Part shown: positions 39,028 through 51,200 of the stretch, piece by piece
Position numbering within the stretch: the first letter of the stretch is position 1
Layout: every line of letters begins with the position of its first letter
Assembly (NCBI GenBank): GCA_022414725.1
Contig: CM039462.1
Coordinates: 96,749,232 to 96,813,231 of the forward strand
Length of the DNA stretch: 64,000 nt
Direction of reading: 5' to 3'
From: Microglena sp. YARC
Lineage: Eukaryota > Chlorophyta > Chlorophyceae > Chlamydomonadales > Chlamydomonadaceae
Made by a program: the position numbers and the translations under genes
The notes under the pieces: generated by a model
Told to the model about the DNA's origin: nothing
The model's input: the letters and a program-made list of their open reading frames with translations, nothing else
The model's database searches: none

Positions 39028-40980
39028 TTGTTCGTCACCTTCGCACCTCCCATACCTCAACCCAAGCCGCCCGCAATGCTCCAAGCGCCATATGATGGTA
39101 AGGGTGGTTACGATGCATTCGTCGACTGGTATACGAACCTTGTAGCACCTCTGCTCATCAGATCATCCGTTTTCTCAGTTATCGACGCTGATCTAGATTA
39201 CCAGCCCATTGATGAACCCTCAGATGGCTATCACTACCCCAGGAACAGCAGAATCACACCTGAATCAAACTACATGGCTATGAACCACATTCTGCAACAC
39301 TGTACCCCACCCCTTGCTGCTCTCATAGACGCGCGTACTAACAACGCAGCCAGAGCTCTGCGCTATATTCGGCAAGATTGGGGCCAGGGGTTCTATTTAA
39401 TGCCGACCGTCACAAAAGGCGTAAACCCCTACTACGACTCATTCACTACTCTAAATCCACCTATCTGCGACTACCCAGCCTCTGCCCAGGATGATGCTGT
39501 CGCCCCATCCACCCCTGTTCATCAGCCACCCGCATCCTCGTCTGACAATGACGCATCTACTGAACCACCTTCGCCAACCTCGGACGGGGAGTCATCCGAC
39601 ATCCGAGCTTTCCAAGATGCAGCAGTAGCCGCGGATCTGGTGAGCAGGGCCATCCCTATGCTCAGTGCATTTGGGATCAATGTCCAACTTGATGACCAAG
39701 CATTACCCTCCAACAGACGCCAGAATCCCCAGCAGGGTCTGTGGTCACCAGGTTCTTCCCAATGCACCTTATGTACAGGGTTTGGACACTCTGCTTTCTA
39801 CTGTCCGAATCTCTCGCCATATGCATCAAGGATCCACAACTGCGCAAACTGTGGTGGATCCGAACACCACGAAGGTCAGTGTACTGGCTGCCAGAGACCA
39901 AACAGCCCGTCACTTGAGCCCCACGACAACAAGCTGACAGAGGTCTGCGTCAACTGCAATGGCAGAGGACACTATGGGAAGCAATGCTTCTCATCCACTC
40001 CAGTTGACCCTACAAGCACAACCTGTACACTCTGTGGAGGATATGGGCATCAGGATTCAATCTGCCCAAACCCCTGCCAGAAGACTCCCACACTGGAATC
40101 TCCACCGTACAACTCTGGAGACAACTCTGGAGATGAAGACACCACCGGTGAGAAATCTGATACCACTGACTCTGAGCTAGGAAAGTGCCCCTCCACTCAC
40201 GAGACCTCCTCCAGTGACCTATCTTCTTGTTTCCACGGCCACTGGTGTTTAACTACAGACACCATCTACCACATGACCTCAAATGCTGATTGCCTCATTA
40301 GGGTAACACCCCTCAACCCCCCCGTATCAGTCATTCCACCAGGCTCCACAACACCAGTTATCTGCTCCTATTCTGGCACGGCTGTACTTCAGAGTATAGG
40401 ACTTGTGGTGACACTCTTAGATGTCCTCCTTGTGCCCGTGTCTAACTCCTTCAACCTCATCAGTGCCCCTGCCATCATGACCTATGATGATGACATACAC
40501 ATCTGCACTGACTGTTGTACTGCACAGATTGAACTGCCCTACCAGCATGGAGACGGCATGGTCTGCTACACCATTGGCCTGAAGTGCTCAGTATCATCAG
40601 CTAGTGGCCTCTACACCACAAGCCTGTACCAGCCATCACCGTCTGACCACCCAGACAATGACCTCCCTGATGACCCATGGTACCTTGAGCCCTACACCAT
40701 GGTCCATCATTGGGCTCCAGCAGGAAAGTCAAAGTGGAAGCAACGTTTCACATCCTCTCCTCCTCCTCCTCCTCCTCCTCCTCCTCCTCCTCCTCCTCCT
40801 CCTCCTCCTCCTCCTCCTCCTCTCCTCCTCCTCCTCCCCCTCCACCTCCACCTCCTCCTCCAACTCCTCCTTCCCCATCTCCACCACCACCTCCTCCTCT
40901 TCTCCCTCCCCCTCCTCCTCCTTCTGTCTCTGACCCTAAACCCCTACCAACCCTATCCCATGAATCCTATCTCCGCCTAA
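39028..40980 (+). CDS. Retroelement Gag-protease-like polyprotein, first frame
   Basis: The true start is probably ATG 39076. An N-terminal capsid-like part (YDGKGGYDAFVDWYTNLVAP) is followed by four perfect CCHC knuckles (C-x2-C-x4-H-x4-C): CTLCTGFGHSAFYC, CANCGGSEHHEGQC, CVNCNGRGHYGKQC and CTLCGGYGHQDSIC. Next comes a Copia-type protease-like segment: WCLTTDTIYHMT, TAVLQSIGLVVTLLDVLLVP, then FNLISAP. The active site, normally D-S/T-G in WxxDSGATxHMT, reads T-T-D here, so catalysis looks lost. After a (CCT)n stretch at 40755-40840 this frame becomes meaningless and the 40710-41960 frame takes over. Confidence 0.82.
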   Translation: MFVTFAPPIPQPKPPAMLQAPYDGKGGYDAFVDWYTNLVAPLLIRSSVFSVIDADLDYQPIDEPSDGYHYPRNSRITPESNYMAMNHILQHCTPPLAALIDARTNNAARALRYIRQDWGQGFYLMPTVTKGVNPYYDSFTTLNPPICDYPASAQDDAVAPSTPVHQPPASSSDNDASTEPPSPTSDGESSDIRAFQDAAVAADLVSRAIPMLSAFGINVQLDDQALPSNRRQNPQQGLWSPGSSQCTLCTGFGHSAFYCPNLSPYASRIHNCANCGGSEHHEGQCTGCQRPNSPSLEPHDNKLTEVCVNCNGRGHYGKQCFSSTPVDPTSTTCTLCGGYGHQDSICPNPCQKTPTLESPPYNSGDNSGDEDTTGEKSDTTDSELGKCPSTHETSSSDLSSCFHGHWCLTTDTIYHMTSNADCLIRVTPLNPPVSVIPPGSTTPVICSYSGTAVLQSIGLVVTLLDVLLVPVSNSFNLISAPAIMTYDDDIHICTDCCTAQIELPYQHGDGMVCYTIGLKCSVSSASGLYTTSLYQPSPSDHPDNDLPDDPWYLEPYTMVHHWAPAGKSKWKQRFTSSPPPPPPPPPPPPPPPPPPPPPLLLLLPLHLHLLLQLLLPHLHHHLLLFSLPLLLLLSLTLNPYQPYPMNPISA

Positions 40981-41960
40981 CCCAAAGGAAAAGACGCTCA
41001 ATAGACAGAACAACCCACAATCCTGTTACATGCTGGAATTGTGGCGGATATGGCCATACCTCAGTTATCTGTTCTAGCCCCAACACCAACCTTGCATTTA
41101 GATCACCCAAAGTACCAATCCCTATCCCCCACCCACAGGCCCCAACTGAGGAAAATCTCAGCGGTTTCATTCAAGGTTTTTTGGACCACCTCACTACCCC
41201 TGCAACACTCACTGACTCTAACAAAATCCTGCAAGCACCCCCAGGATTTCCACCAGAGCCCCTAGACTGGCCAACAGTCCAGGACCTGCCAACAACATGG
41301 GCAGAATGTTGCAAAGCAGCTGGCTTCACTATACCCCCCATCCTTCCTGCCCAATCTACTGTCCCTACAAAGAAAACCAGGTCAGCAACTAAAAAGCAAA
41401 ATGCAGATGCAACCAAAATTCTTGGCCACCTGACTAAAATGCATGCCACCTTGACCCACATGTACCACAGTGTCATCATTGCTCTCCAAACCAACAATGC
41501 ATCCTTTCCCCAAACCCAGCAGCCAGTAAAATCTAACCAACCACTCCCACCCAACAGGAATACGCAAACCATCTACACACCAGTTGGCATCACAGATTTC
41601 CACCCCCCCCCACCTTCTTCACCAGACGACTTTGAAGCTGATGCCATCCCTAACAACAGTAATGCATGTAGGCTCAGTTTCCAGTCCCTAGTAGGAACCC
41701 ACCCAGGACACTACCCACTAGGTGAACTCATCACCATCCTGGAAAAGATATGTCAACCATCAACCGTACCACCTCACCTCCTGGTCAACATGTTCAGAGC
41801 CCCCATGTACCAACTCATCACAGCATTTTTTACACTATACCCAACCATCAGATCCCTACCCAATGCCATCTGGTCAACATCAGACATGCCCAAACACCCA
41901 GCCTCCATCATTGCCCCCCTTCATCTGCACACAAAAAGCTTGGCCACTCTAGTCCACTAG
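40710..41960 (+). CDS. Retroelement Gag-like C-terminal frame
   Basis: In frame +1 relative to the first frame, overlapping it across the TCC repeat. After the poly-Pro run it carries a fifth CCHC knuckle, CWNCGGYGHTSVIC, and about 290 further residues (e.g. HLTKMHATLTHMYHSVIIAL) that I do not recognise. Repeat-length change or programmed frameshift could join it to the first frame. No RT, RNase H or integrase motif is present. Confidence 0.75.
   Translation: MGSSRKVKVEATFHILSSSSSSSSSSSSSSSSSSSSSSPPPPPPPPPPPPPTPPSPSPPPPPPLLPPPPPPSVSDPKPLPTLSHESYLRLTQRKRRSIDRTTHNPVTCWNCGGYGHTSVICSSPNTNLAFRSPKVPIPIPHPQAPTEENLSGFIQGFLDHLTTPATLTDSNKILQAPPGFPPEPLDWPTVQDLPTTWAECCKAAGFTIPPILPAQSTVPTKKTRSATKKQNADATKILGHLTKMHATLTHMYHSVIIALQTNNASFPQTQQPVKSNQPLPPNRNTQTIYTPVGITDFHPPPPSSPDDFEADAIPNNSNACRLSFQSLVGTHPGHYPLGELITILEKICQPSTVPPHLLVNMFRAPMYQLITAFFTLYPTIRSLPNAIWSTSDMPKHPASIIAPLHLHTKSLATLVH
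40755..40930. repeat. (TCC)n microsatellite inside the retroelement coding region
   Basis: About 27 TCC triplets, then CTCCTC/CCACCTCC variants. It encodes poly-Ser, poly-Pro or poly-Leu depending on frame and marks the point where the reading frame switches. Confidence 0.95.
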
Positions 41961-42875
41961 TATGACACCTGCTCCCCACACATCAAGGACCAACTCAAAT
42001 GGACCATCTGTCTCCAGGCTGCCCTTGTTAATGCATACTCAATTGCAACTCACAGACAGCCAGGCATACTCCTGCAATCCCACCAGATCAGAGTTGATAA
42101 TGAACCAAGTCCCTTTCTCATCTATGTTGATTGATCATCCTCCCCTGGAACCACCAAGACTACTTCATCCTCAACTCATTCCCACCTGAGTTCCACCCAC
42201 TTCCTACTCCTGACCTGTGGGATGACTTCCACCAGTGCATCACCAAGAGGCTAAAGCAAGATGGCTTCTACCAAGTGCCATACTTCCCAGGCACCCAAGC
42301 ACAAGACCTAGCAGACCCAGCATAATGTGGCACTGGCACAAGATCTATTGCATAATAAATCTCTTATCATATGGGGGAATATCCAGACTTGTGCTCCTAG
42401 ATTGATACAGACTATACCACATAGGTTTAAATGGTTACTATCTAACCACCAGACCAAGCAACACTTTATAGATGATAATGGAAGTACCTCATAATGTCCC
42501 TCCTACAGACTGACAGTTATGACCTAGCGGGGGATGTCTACCTTTAAAAGTTGTTTTACCTCATATGGCCAAATACACAGATTGCCATCCAGCTTCCCCT
42601 TTACCTGAACATTGGCTGCACCTTCCTGGCAGCTCCACAGCTGGAATCCAGTCCTATTTGATAATAGATGATCTGTACTGCCATTGGCCCCTGTTCTCCT
42701 CTGAGTGTACTTGCACATGCCTTACAAGCCAAGCACCACTCGATGATTAAGATTGGCCAGTCAGAAGCCTTTGCCCATGTGCTTCCTTATGCACCAGATA
42801 TTTATTTCCACTCTAGCCTCCCTTCCCTAGAACCTCCTAATTCCAGGGATTCTTGTATATCAAGAATACCAGGAA

Positions 42876-42897
42876 TTGGGGGGGGGGGGGGGGGGGG
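42876..42897 (+). promoter_or_regulatory. Polypurine tract of the LTR element
   Basis: AATT followed by a run of about 20 G abuts the 3' LTR. Position and composition fit the plus-strand priming tract; a G-only tract is unusual. Confidence 0.7.
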
Positions 42898-43143
42898 TGT
42901 TATAGACCGGTTCTCCCGGCTCAGCTAGAGTGTCTTGGGGCGCCAGGCCTTCCGCCTGGAAGCTTCCATAGTAGTGCCTCCACCCGTTAGGGCCGGCACC
43001 TACCGGTGGCAGTACCCTGAGGTACTGTCGCCTTTTCCCTTCTTATACCTAGCTTGCCGCCTGGCATGCTATCACGATTGTAAGCTCAGTGCCATAGTCC
43101 ATTCCCTGTGTCAGTACTCACGATATAATACTCCGGAAAGCTA
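42898..43143 (+). repeat. 3' LTR
   Basis: Same length as the 5' LTR; differences include CGGTGGCAG for CGGCGGCAG, AGTGCCATAG for AGCGCCATAG and TACTCACGATA for TACTCTAGATA. Followed by the poly-C tract. Confidence 0.9.
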
Positions 43144-44900
43144 CCCCCCCCCCCCCCCCTCCCCCCCCCCCCCCCGATCCCCACCCATCCACCCAACCCG
43201 GATGGATACCCTTGTAAACCAAGTATGATTTTCGCCTCAAAGAGTGGATCTCCCTATGCTAACCCCTAACTCAAAATATTATATGTGATTGGAGGAGTTA
43301 CTCCTACTCGGAACTTGGCCGATCATGCGTTTTTAAGACTTGTCCAGGCCTCGTAACCCCAGAACCCAGAGTCCTTGAAGTAGTTTAGTGCCATCATAAT
43401 ATACAGCGAATGATCAGTCTAGGCACCTTCGCTGTACAAGCCTTATACACAAGATCCAGAGGGGGGGGGGGGGGGGGGGGGGGGGGGGTCTTCCAACCAT
43501 CCTCCTAAAAGAAACCACAGGTGCAAAAATTGTGTTTTTCGTTCCAAGGCCCCCAGCGTCGCATTAACTTTGTAGCCCTCGTATTGTTGTTGGAGTACGG
43601 TGCAACAAATCTTTTTGCGAGGAATTGAGAGAGTTGAGACGAAGCCACGGTACAAATCATGGGCTTAGACTCAGAACGCATTAGAAGGGGGGAGAAGTAC
43701 TACTACCACTAGCGGTGTCGCGACAAGCTCCATAAAATAATGGTTGCTTCTTTTTTTTGAGTAGCCATGACCGATTAACCGTAACTATTTACCATTTATA
43801 GTCCAGTATGGCACACATGGAGTTAACATGTGCAACTAACCAACTCTTCAGTGTAGAGCGTTAACCACTATGGCCCGGTTGTACGGTAGTAGGTTGGTCC
43901 AAGCCAAACCAGCTCAGTATTTTTCATGTGTCGGATACTCAGAACCATCGACCCTGCAACTCTGCATTTCCGCACAAACCTGCACCTTCCCGTTCCGCGA
44001 ATCACAGAACCGCCGAATCTCGCCAGCCCAGCCCATTCTTGTGTTCCTTCTCCTTTTTACCCTGGCACTCGTCGACTGGACTGCTCAACCGGGCAGATTC
44101 CCTGCCACTGTACTGCTGAGTACCGCCTCGTTTTTTCCACGTGACCAATCGCACGTAGTTCTAAGGCCCGATCATCACTCATACTAGTCTAACGCATTCC
44201 AAAATTGACGCACCTTCGTCTCGCATTGTTCTCGTATAATCAGTGCCGAAACCGTGAGCCAGTCAGCTAGCGATTCAGCTTCCAGAAAACGATCACCCCT
44301 CCCACCTTCCCGTAGCCAACTCAACCCGACTACGGTTTGCGAATCTGTGATCATGTCCCCTGCCGTGGTAAGAGGGCAAGCAGCAAGCTCGTCTAGGAAT
44401 AGTATATTATCACCCCACCCCACCCCCACCTGATGAAACAACAACTACTACCCCCCCACCCCCCCACCCCACCCACCCCACCCAACCCCCACCCCAACGA
44501 AACAACTCCCCCCCCCCCCCCCCCCCCCCCAACCACCACCGCCACCACCACCACCACCACCACCACCACTTCTACCACCACCACCACCACAAACTCATAC
44601 TCACACAGACACAGTCACACACACAATTAAATACACACACAAAAACGGCCACTTCCGGTACCACTTCCAATATCACCACTAGCACCTCCTGTCACCACCC
44701 CTCACAGGCACACATATAATAATACTTGTCAGTTGTCACGCACACAAATCACAGCACATACCATTAGATTACCAACCTTCCAGACAACCACCCCGTAAAC
44801 AAAACAAAACAGAACCAGACCAGTGCAAACCAAATCAAACCGCAATGCAGACACCACACCTTACCAAAACGAAACCAGACAAGAATATACCGATCTAAAC
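43144..44900. other. Intergenic with poly-C and poly-G tracts, no gene seen
   Basis: Poly-C at 43144-43175, a G run of about 30 near 43461-43488, and CCCCACCC/CCACCA low complexity at 44410-44590. The stretches between look unique but have no supported frame; frames at 43870-44187 have no recognisable features. Confidence 0.5.
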
Positions 44901-44909
44901 CAAATCCTC

Positions 44910-45066
44910 CAATTCCAAACCAAACCAAACCAAACCAAACCAAACCAAACCAAACCAAACCAAACCAAACTAAACCAAACCAAACCAAACCAAACCAAAC
45001 CAAACCAAACCAAACCAAACCAAACCAAACCAAACCAAACCAAACCAAACCAAACCAAACCAAACT
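44910..45066. repeat. (CCAAA)n pentanucleotide array
   Basis: About 30 copies of ACCAA with one CTAAA variant. It gives long Lys/Pro/Asn/Gln-rich frames one way and Trp/Phe/Gly/Leu-rich frames the other, neither real. Confidence 0.97.
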
Positions 45067-45134
45067 GCCCTGTATACACCACACCAATACAAAAATCAGA
45101 CACCGACCTAGACTCCTATCTGAAACCTTCTCAG

Positions 45135-45203
45135 CCACCTCATCTGAAATCCTTCGGCGCCGGGAGTAAATACAGCCACAAGGATGTCATGCTGCTCCAC
45201 CAG
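45135..45203 (+). CDS. EF-hand gene, first recognised exon
   Basis: 23 codons, acceptor TTCTCAG, donor GTATGT. Phase 0 both ends. The KYSHKDVMLLHQ end flows into TFCSLDKSGDGQ of the next exon, as an EF-hand E helix would. Confidence 0.7.
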
Positions 45204-48200
45204 GTATGTTGCACTGCTCTTCAACCTGCTCTCTGCTCTCTGCTCTCTTCAACTGCTCTCTGCTCTCTGCTCTCTGCTTTGCTCTCTACTCTCTGCTCTC
45301 TGCTCTCTGCTCTCTGCTCTCTGCTCTCTGCTCTCTGCTCTCTGCTCTCTGCTCTCTGCTCTCTGCTCTCTGCTCTCTGCTCTCTGCTCTCTGCTCTCTG
45401 CTCTCTGCTCTCTGCTCTCTGCTCTCTGCTCTCTGCACTCTGCTCTCTGCTCTCTGCTCTCTGCTCTCTGCTCTCTGCTCTCTGCTCTCTGCTCTCTGCT
45501 CTCTTCAACTGCTCTCTGCTCTCTGCTCTCTGCTCTCTGCTCTCTGCTCTTGCTTCAAACTGCTCTTTGCTCTTGCTCACATGATATCACACCACAGCAC
45601 TTGCAAGTACTTATGTGCCGCCTTTTGTTTTGTTTTGTATTGTTTTGATGATAAAGTTTCGATAACATAGTAAATACTGCCACTAAGATGTTATGCTGCT
45701 CCACGAGCTATGTTGCACTGCTCTTCAACCTCCTGCTCACTTGGTACATCACTGCGCACAGGATACCTCACTGCACTTGGTTATGCACTCATGTGTGGCC
45801 TTCTTTTGTTTCGTTTTGTATTGTTTTGATGATATAGTTCTGATAACTTAGTAAATACTGCCACAAGGATGTTATGCTGCTCCACGAGCTATGTTGCACT
45901 GCTCTTCAACCTCTTGCTCACATCATACATCACTACGCACAGGACACCTCACTGCACTTGGTCATGCACTCATGTGTGGCCTTCTTTTGTTTCGTTTTGT
46001 ATTGATTTGATGATATAGTTTTGATAACTTAGTAAATACTGCCACAAGGATGTCATGCTGCTCCACAAGGTATGCCAGAATTTTTTTTTCCGTTTCAGGA
46101 AGAGGGTCTTCCTGTAGCAATCGAAGCTTTGGTGTCTTTCAAGGTAGAATTGTAGGTGCAATGCGTCACTGCTCTTGGTAATGTACTTCAAAAATAACAA
46201 GAAAAAGAAAGTTATCACTGGGAGTATATGCAGCCACAAGGATGTCATGCTGCCCCACCAGGTATGCCGCACTGCTCTTCAACCTCTTGCTCACATGGTA
46301 CATCACTGCGCACAGGACACATCCCTGCACTTGGTTATGCACTCATGTGTGGCCTTCTTTTGTTTTGTTCTGTATTGTTTTGATGATATGTTTTTGTTAA
46401 TATAGTAAATACAGCCACAAGGATGTCATGCTGACCCTCCAGGTATGTTGCACTGCTCTTCAACCTCTTGCTCACATGGTACATCACTGCGCACAGGACA
46501 CATCCCTGCACTTGGTTATGCACTCATGTGTGGCCTTCTTTTGTTTTGTTCTGTATTGTTTTGATGATATGTTTTTGTTAATATAGTAAATACAGCCACA
46601 AGGATGTCATGCTGACCCTCCAGGTATGTTGCACTGCTCTTCAACCTCTTGCTCACATGGTACATCACTGCGCAGCACTTGCAAGTACATATGTCAACCT
46701 GCATGGATGAAGGTCACAATGTAGTCTAAGATGGCTACAGATAGCTCAAATTGGGGATGGCTCAAGTTGAGTACAGCACTTGCATGTACTTATGTGCCGG
46801 CTTTTGTTTTGTATTGTTTTGATGACATGGTTTTGTTAAGATAGTAAGTACAGCCACTAGGATGTTATGCTGCTCCACGAGCTATGTTGCACTGCTCTTC
46901 AACCTCTTGCTCACATGGTACATCATTGTGCACAGGACACCTCACTGCACTTGGTCATGCACTCATGTGTGGCCTTCTTTTGTTTTGCTTTGTATTGTTT
47001 GATGATATGGTTTTGATAACATAGTAAATACTGCCACTAGGATGTTATGCTGCTCCACGAGCTATGTTGCACTGCTCTTCAACCGCTTGCTCACATGGTA
47101 CATCACTGTGCACAGGGCACCTCACTGCACTTGGTCATGTACTTACGTGCCGGCTTTTGTTTTGTTTTGTATTGTTTTGATGATATTGTTTTGCTGACGT
47201 TGTAAATACAGTCACAACGATTTCACGTCCTGAGAGTGGCACATTACTCGGATGCAACAATTTCAATTTCAATTTCCCCTAGGATGTTATGCTGCCCCAT
47301 CAAGTATGTTGCACTGCTCTTCAACTTCCTGCTCACATGATTAGGGAACGGCAATATGACATCATATGATAGCATGGCATCATATGATATCATATGATAT
47401 CATACGGTGCCGGCAGTCTGACTAGGCCAAAGTTACAATTCATATACAATATCATATGATGCAATTTGAGTGATATCATTTGATATCATACTCGCCTTTG
47501 GTCAAAATCATATGATATGCCGTTCCATACACATGGTACATCACAGCACTTGGTTTTGTACGTATAAAAGTAAAAACAAATGTTTCGTTCCATTCAATGT
47601 TTTGTATTAATTCAATTCAAACATCTCACCCTGAAACACCTCCCATGTGATGCAGACCTTCTGCTTGCTAGACAAATCTGGTTTTGGATATTCAATTCCA
47701 TGAATACATATTTAAATTATGTCAAATTCAAACATCTCACCCTGAAACACCTTTCTACCTTCCTCCCATGTGATGCAGACCTTCTGCTCGCTAGACAAAT
47801 CTGGTGATGGACAGATCAGCATCGCTATTATGATATTCAATTCCATGATTACATATTTAAATTATGTCGAATTCAAACATCTCACCCTGAAACACCTTTC
47901 TACCTTCCTCCCATGTGATGCAGACCTTCTGCTCGCTAGACAAATCTGGTGATGGACAGATCAGCATCGCTATTATGATATTCAATTCCATGATTACATA
48001 TTTAAATTGTGCCAAATTCAAATATCTCACCCTGAAACACCAATTCCAATGTGATGCAGACCTTCTGTTCGCTAGGGAAATCTGGTGTTGGACAGATCAG
48101 CATTGCAGTTAGTATATACCATCCAGGGTACTACCAAGCCCGCACGGCAGTGCGATTTTGCGCGCGCTTTTTGAGCCCCACTGCTCGTTTCGCGCAGTTT

Positions 48201-51200
48201 TTCAATCCCCTGTGGGCGCAGCGCGCAATTTTTGCGTTTTTAAACTAAAAAGCGCTGACCAATTTGACAAAATGTAGTACCCTGTTACCATCCAATGATT
48301 ATATTCCATTCAATTTAATATCCTGACTGACACACCTTCCTTCCCACCTCCCACTTAATCCAGGCCTTCTAGTTGCTAGAAAATTCAGGTGGTGGGCAGA
48401 TCAGCATTGCAGTCATTATATTCAATTCAAAAATTAGTTCCCATTAAACGATTCTATTCAATTCAATTCAACATCCCACAATGACACACCTTCCTACCCA
48501 CCTCCCCCTTAATCCAGACCTTCTGTTTCCTAGACTGCTCTGTTGATGGATGGATCAGCATTGCAGTTAGTATGTTCCTTTCAATGAGTAGATTCCATTT
48601 AATTTAACATCCTACACTGAAAAGCCTCTCTACCCACCTCCCACTTAATCCAGACCTTCTGTTTCCTAGACTGCTCTGGTGATGGACGGATCAGCATTGC
48701 AGTTAGTATATTTCATCCAATGAGTATATTCCATTCAATTCAACATCCTGACTGACGCACCTTCCTACCCACCTCCCCCTTATTCCAGACCTTCTGTTTC
48801 CTAGACTGCTCTGGTGATGGACGGATCAGCATTGCAGTTAGTATATTTCATCCAATGAGTATATTCCATTCAATTCAACATCCTGACTGACACACCTTCC
48901 TACCCACCTCCCCCTTATTCCAGACCTTCTGTTTCCTAGACTGCTCTGGTGATGGACGGATCAGCATTGCAGTTAGTATATTTCATCCAATGAGTATAAT
49001 CCATTCAATTTAACATCCTGACTGACACACCTTCCTACCCATCTCCCCCTTATTCCAGGCCTTCTGTTTCCTAGACTGCTCTGATGATGGACGGATCAGC
49101 ATTGCAGTTAGTATATTTCATCCAATGAGTATATTCCATTCAATTCAACATCCTGACTGACACACCTTCCTACCCACCTCCCCCTTATTCCAGGCCTTCT
49201 GTTTCCTAGACTGCTCTGGTGATGGACGGATCAGCATTGCAGTTAGTATATTTCATCCAATGAGTATAATCCATTCAATTTAACATCCTGACTGACACAC
49301 CTTCCTACCCACCTCCCCCTTATTCCAGACCTTCTGTTTCCTAGACTGCTCTGGTGATTTACGGATCAGCATTGCAGTTAGTATATTTCATCCAATGAGT
49401 ATATTCCATTCAATTCAACATCCTAACTGACACACCTTCCTACCCACCTCCCACGTAATCCAGACCTTCTGCTCGCTAGACAAATCTGGTGTTAGACAGA
49501 TCAGCATCGCAGGTATTATATTCCATCCAATGATTATATTCCATTAAATTTAACATCCCACACTGAAACACCTTTGCACCTACCTCCCATGTGATGCAGA
49601 CCTTCTGCTCACTAGACAAATCTGGTGATGGACAGATCAGCATCGCTATTATGATATTCAATTCCATGTTTACATATTTAAATTATGCAAATTTCAAATA
49701 TCTCACCCTGAAACGCCAATTCCAATGTGATGCAGACCTTCTGCTCACTAAGACAAATCTGGTGATGGGACAGATTCAGCATTGGCCGAGCTCCAGGTGT
49801 CCCTCCCCAAGGTTGGACCATTCCAAGCACCAGATTTCTGAACTTCAAAGTTTGTTAGGGTGAGTCCTTAACACTCCATTCCAATCCATTCCATGGCATC
49901 CCATCCCATCCCGTCCCGTCCCATCCCATTCCCATCCCATCCCATCCCATCCCATCCCATCCCATCCCGTCCCGTCCCGTCCCGTCCCATCCCATCCCAT
50001 CCCATCCCATTACATCGCATTACATCGCATTACGTCGCTCCCCCAGTAGGCCATTCCAAGCACCAGATTTCTGAACTTCAAGTTGTTAGGGTGAGTCTTT
50101 TACATTCCTTTCCATCACTTCAATATTGCAATTACATTACATTTACAGTAACAGTACAGTACAGTACAGTACAGTACAGTACAGTACAGTACAGTACAGT
50201 ACAGTACAGTACAGTACAGTACAGTACAGTACAGTACAGTACAGTACATTGCATTGCATTACATTACATTGCATTACATTACATTACATTACAATACATC
50301 ACATTACATTACATTACATTACATTACATGTGTGAGCAGATGGATGAAATAATAGCTAAATAGTGCACACACATACAGGATGTTTTAACCCTGCACACCT
50401 GACGAATCCCCCCCCCCCCCCCCCCCCTTCCCCTCCTCCTTTTCCCCCTAACTCTTCGCCGCACCCACAATCACACGAATAATCCCGTAGCTCCCTCCTC
50501 CCACACACACACTCTCCCCCCACCCCCTCCTCCCTCCCCACCGACCCCCAAAACTCCACTTCTTCTCCCTCCTTACGATCCCCATCCCCTTCTTCTCCAG
50601 ATGCCCGCATCTCCCTCCATCCCTTGCCTTCTCCGCCACCAAACCCACAGACTCTACTTCTGCTCCCTCTTCCTACCCCCTACCCCCCTCCCTACCCCTA
50701 ACTCCCGACCCCACCATCACACACCCGAACAATCCCCGAACAATCTCCCCAAACTGCCCCCCCCCCCCCCCTCCCTCCCACCAAACCCACAAATTACCAC
50801 TTCCTCTCCCTCTTTCCTACTCCTCTGGGTAGACTAATGACTGAGTGGACTGATCTACCTAATGACTGACTGATCAAAATATATCCAGCCAAATGACTGA
50901 TTGGACTGATACTGACATACCAGCCTAATGACTGATTGAACTGACTCACATACCTGCCAAATGACTGATTGACACTGACTGACATACCTAGCCTAATGAC
51001 TGATTGACTGACTCACATACCTGCCAAAATTAACTGATTGACTGACTGACATACCTGCCTAATGACTGATTGACTGACTCACATACCTGCCAAATGACTG
51101 ATTGACTGACTGACATACCTGCCTAATGACTGATTGACTGACTCACATACCTGCCAAATGACTGATTGACTGACTGACATACCTGCCTAATGACTGATTG

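Larger units (their letters stand above)
38386..43143 (+). mobile_element. LTR retrotransposon with Gag but no RT (TR-GAG-like)
   Basis: Two 246-bp LTRs differ at only about five positions, so the insertion is young. It sits in a poly-C tract, so a CCCCC target duplication is likely but hard to prove. Internal frames encode a nucleocapsid-type Gag and a Copia-like protease region. In about 4.3 kb I find no reverse transcriptase, RNase H or integrase motif. A G-only purine tract precedes the 3' LTR. It must move with enzymes supplied from elsewhere. Confidence 0.88.

Noticed and set aside
44823..45670. 253-, 154- and 119-residue frames rich in Lys/Pro, Leu/Ser or Glu/Arg
   Set aside because: They translate (CCAAA)n and (CTCTCTG)n arrays, whose unit lengths keep all frames open. 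Only 45135-45203 has exon evidence.
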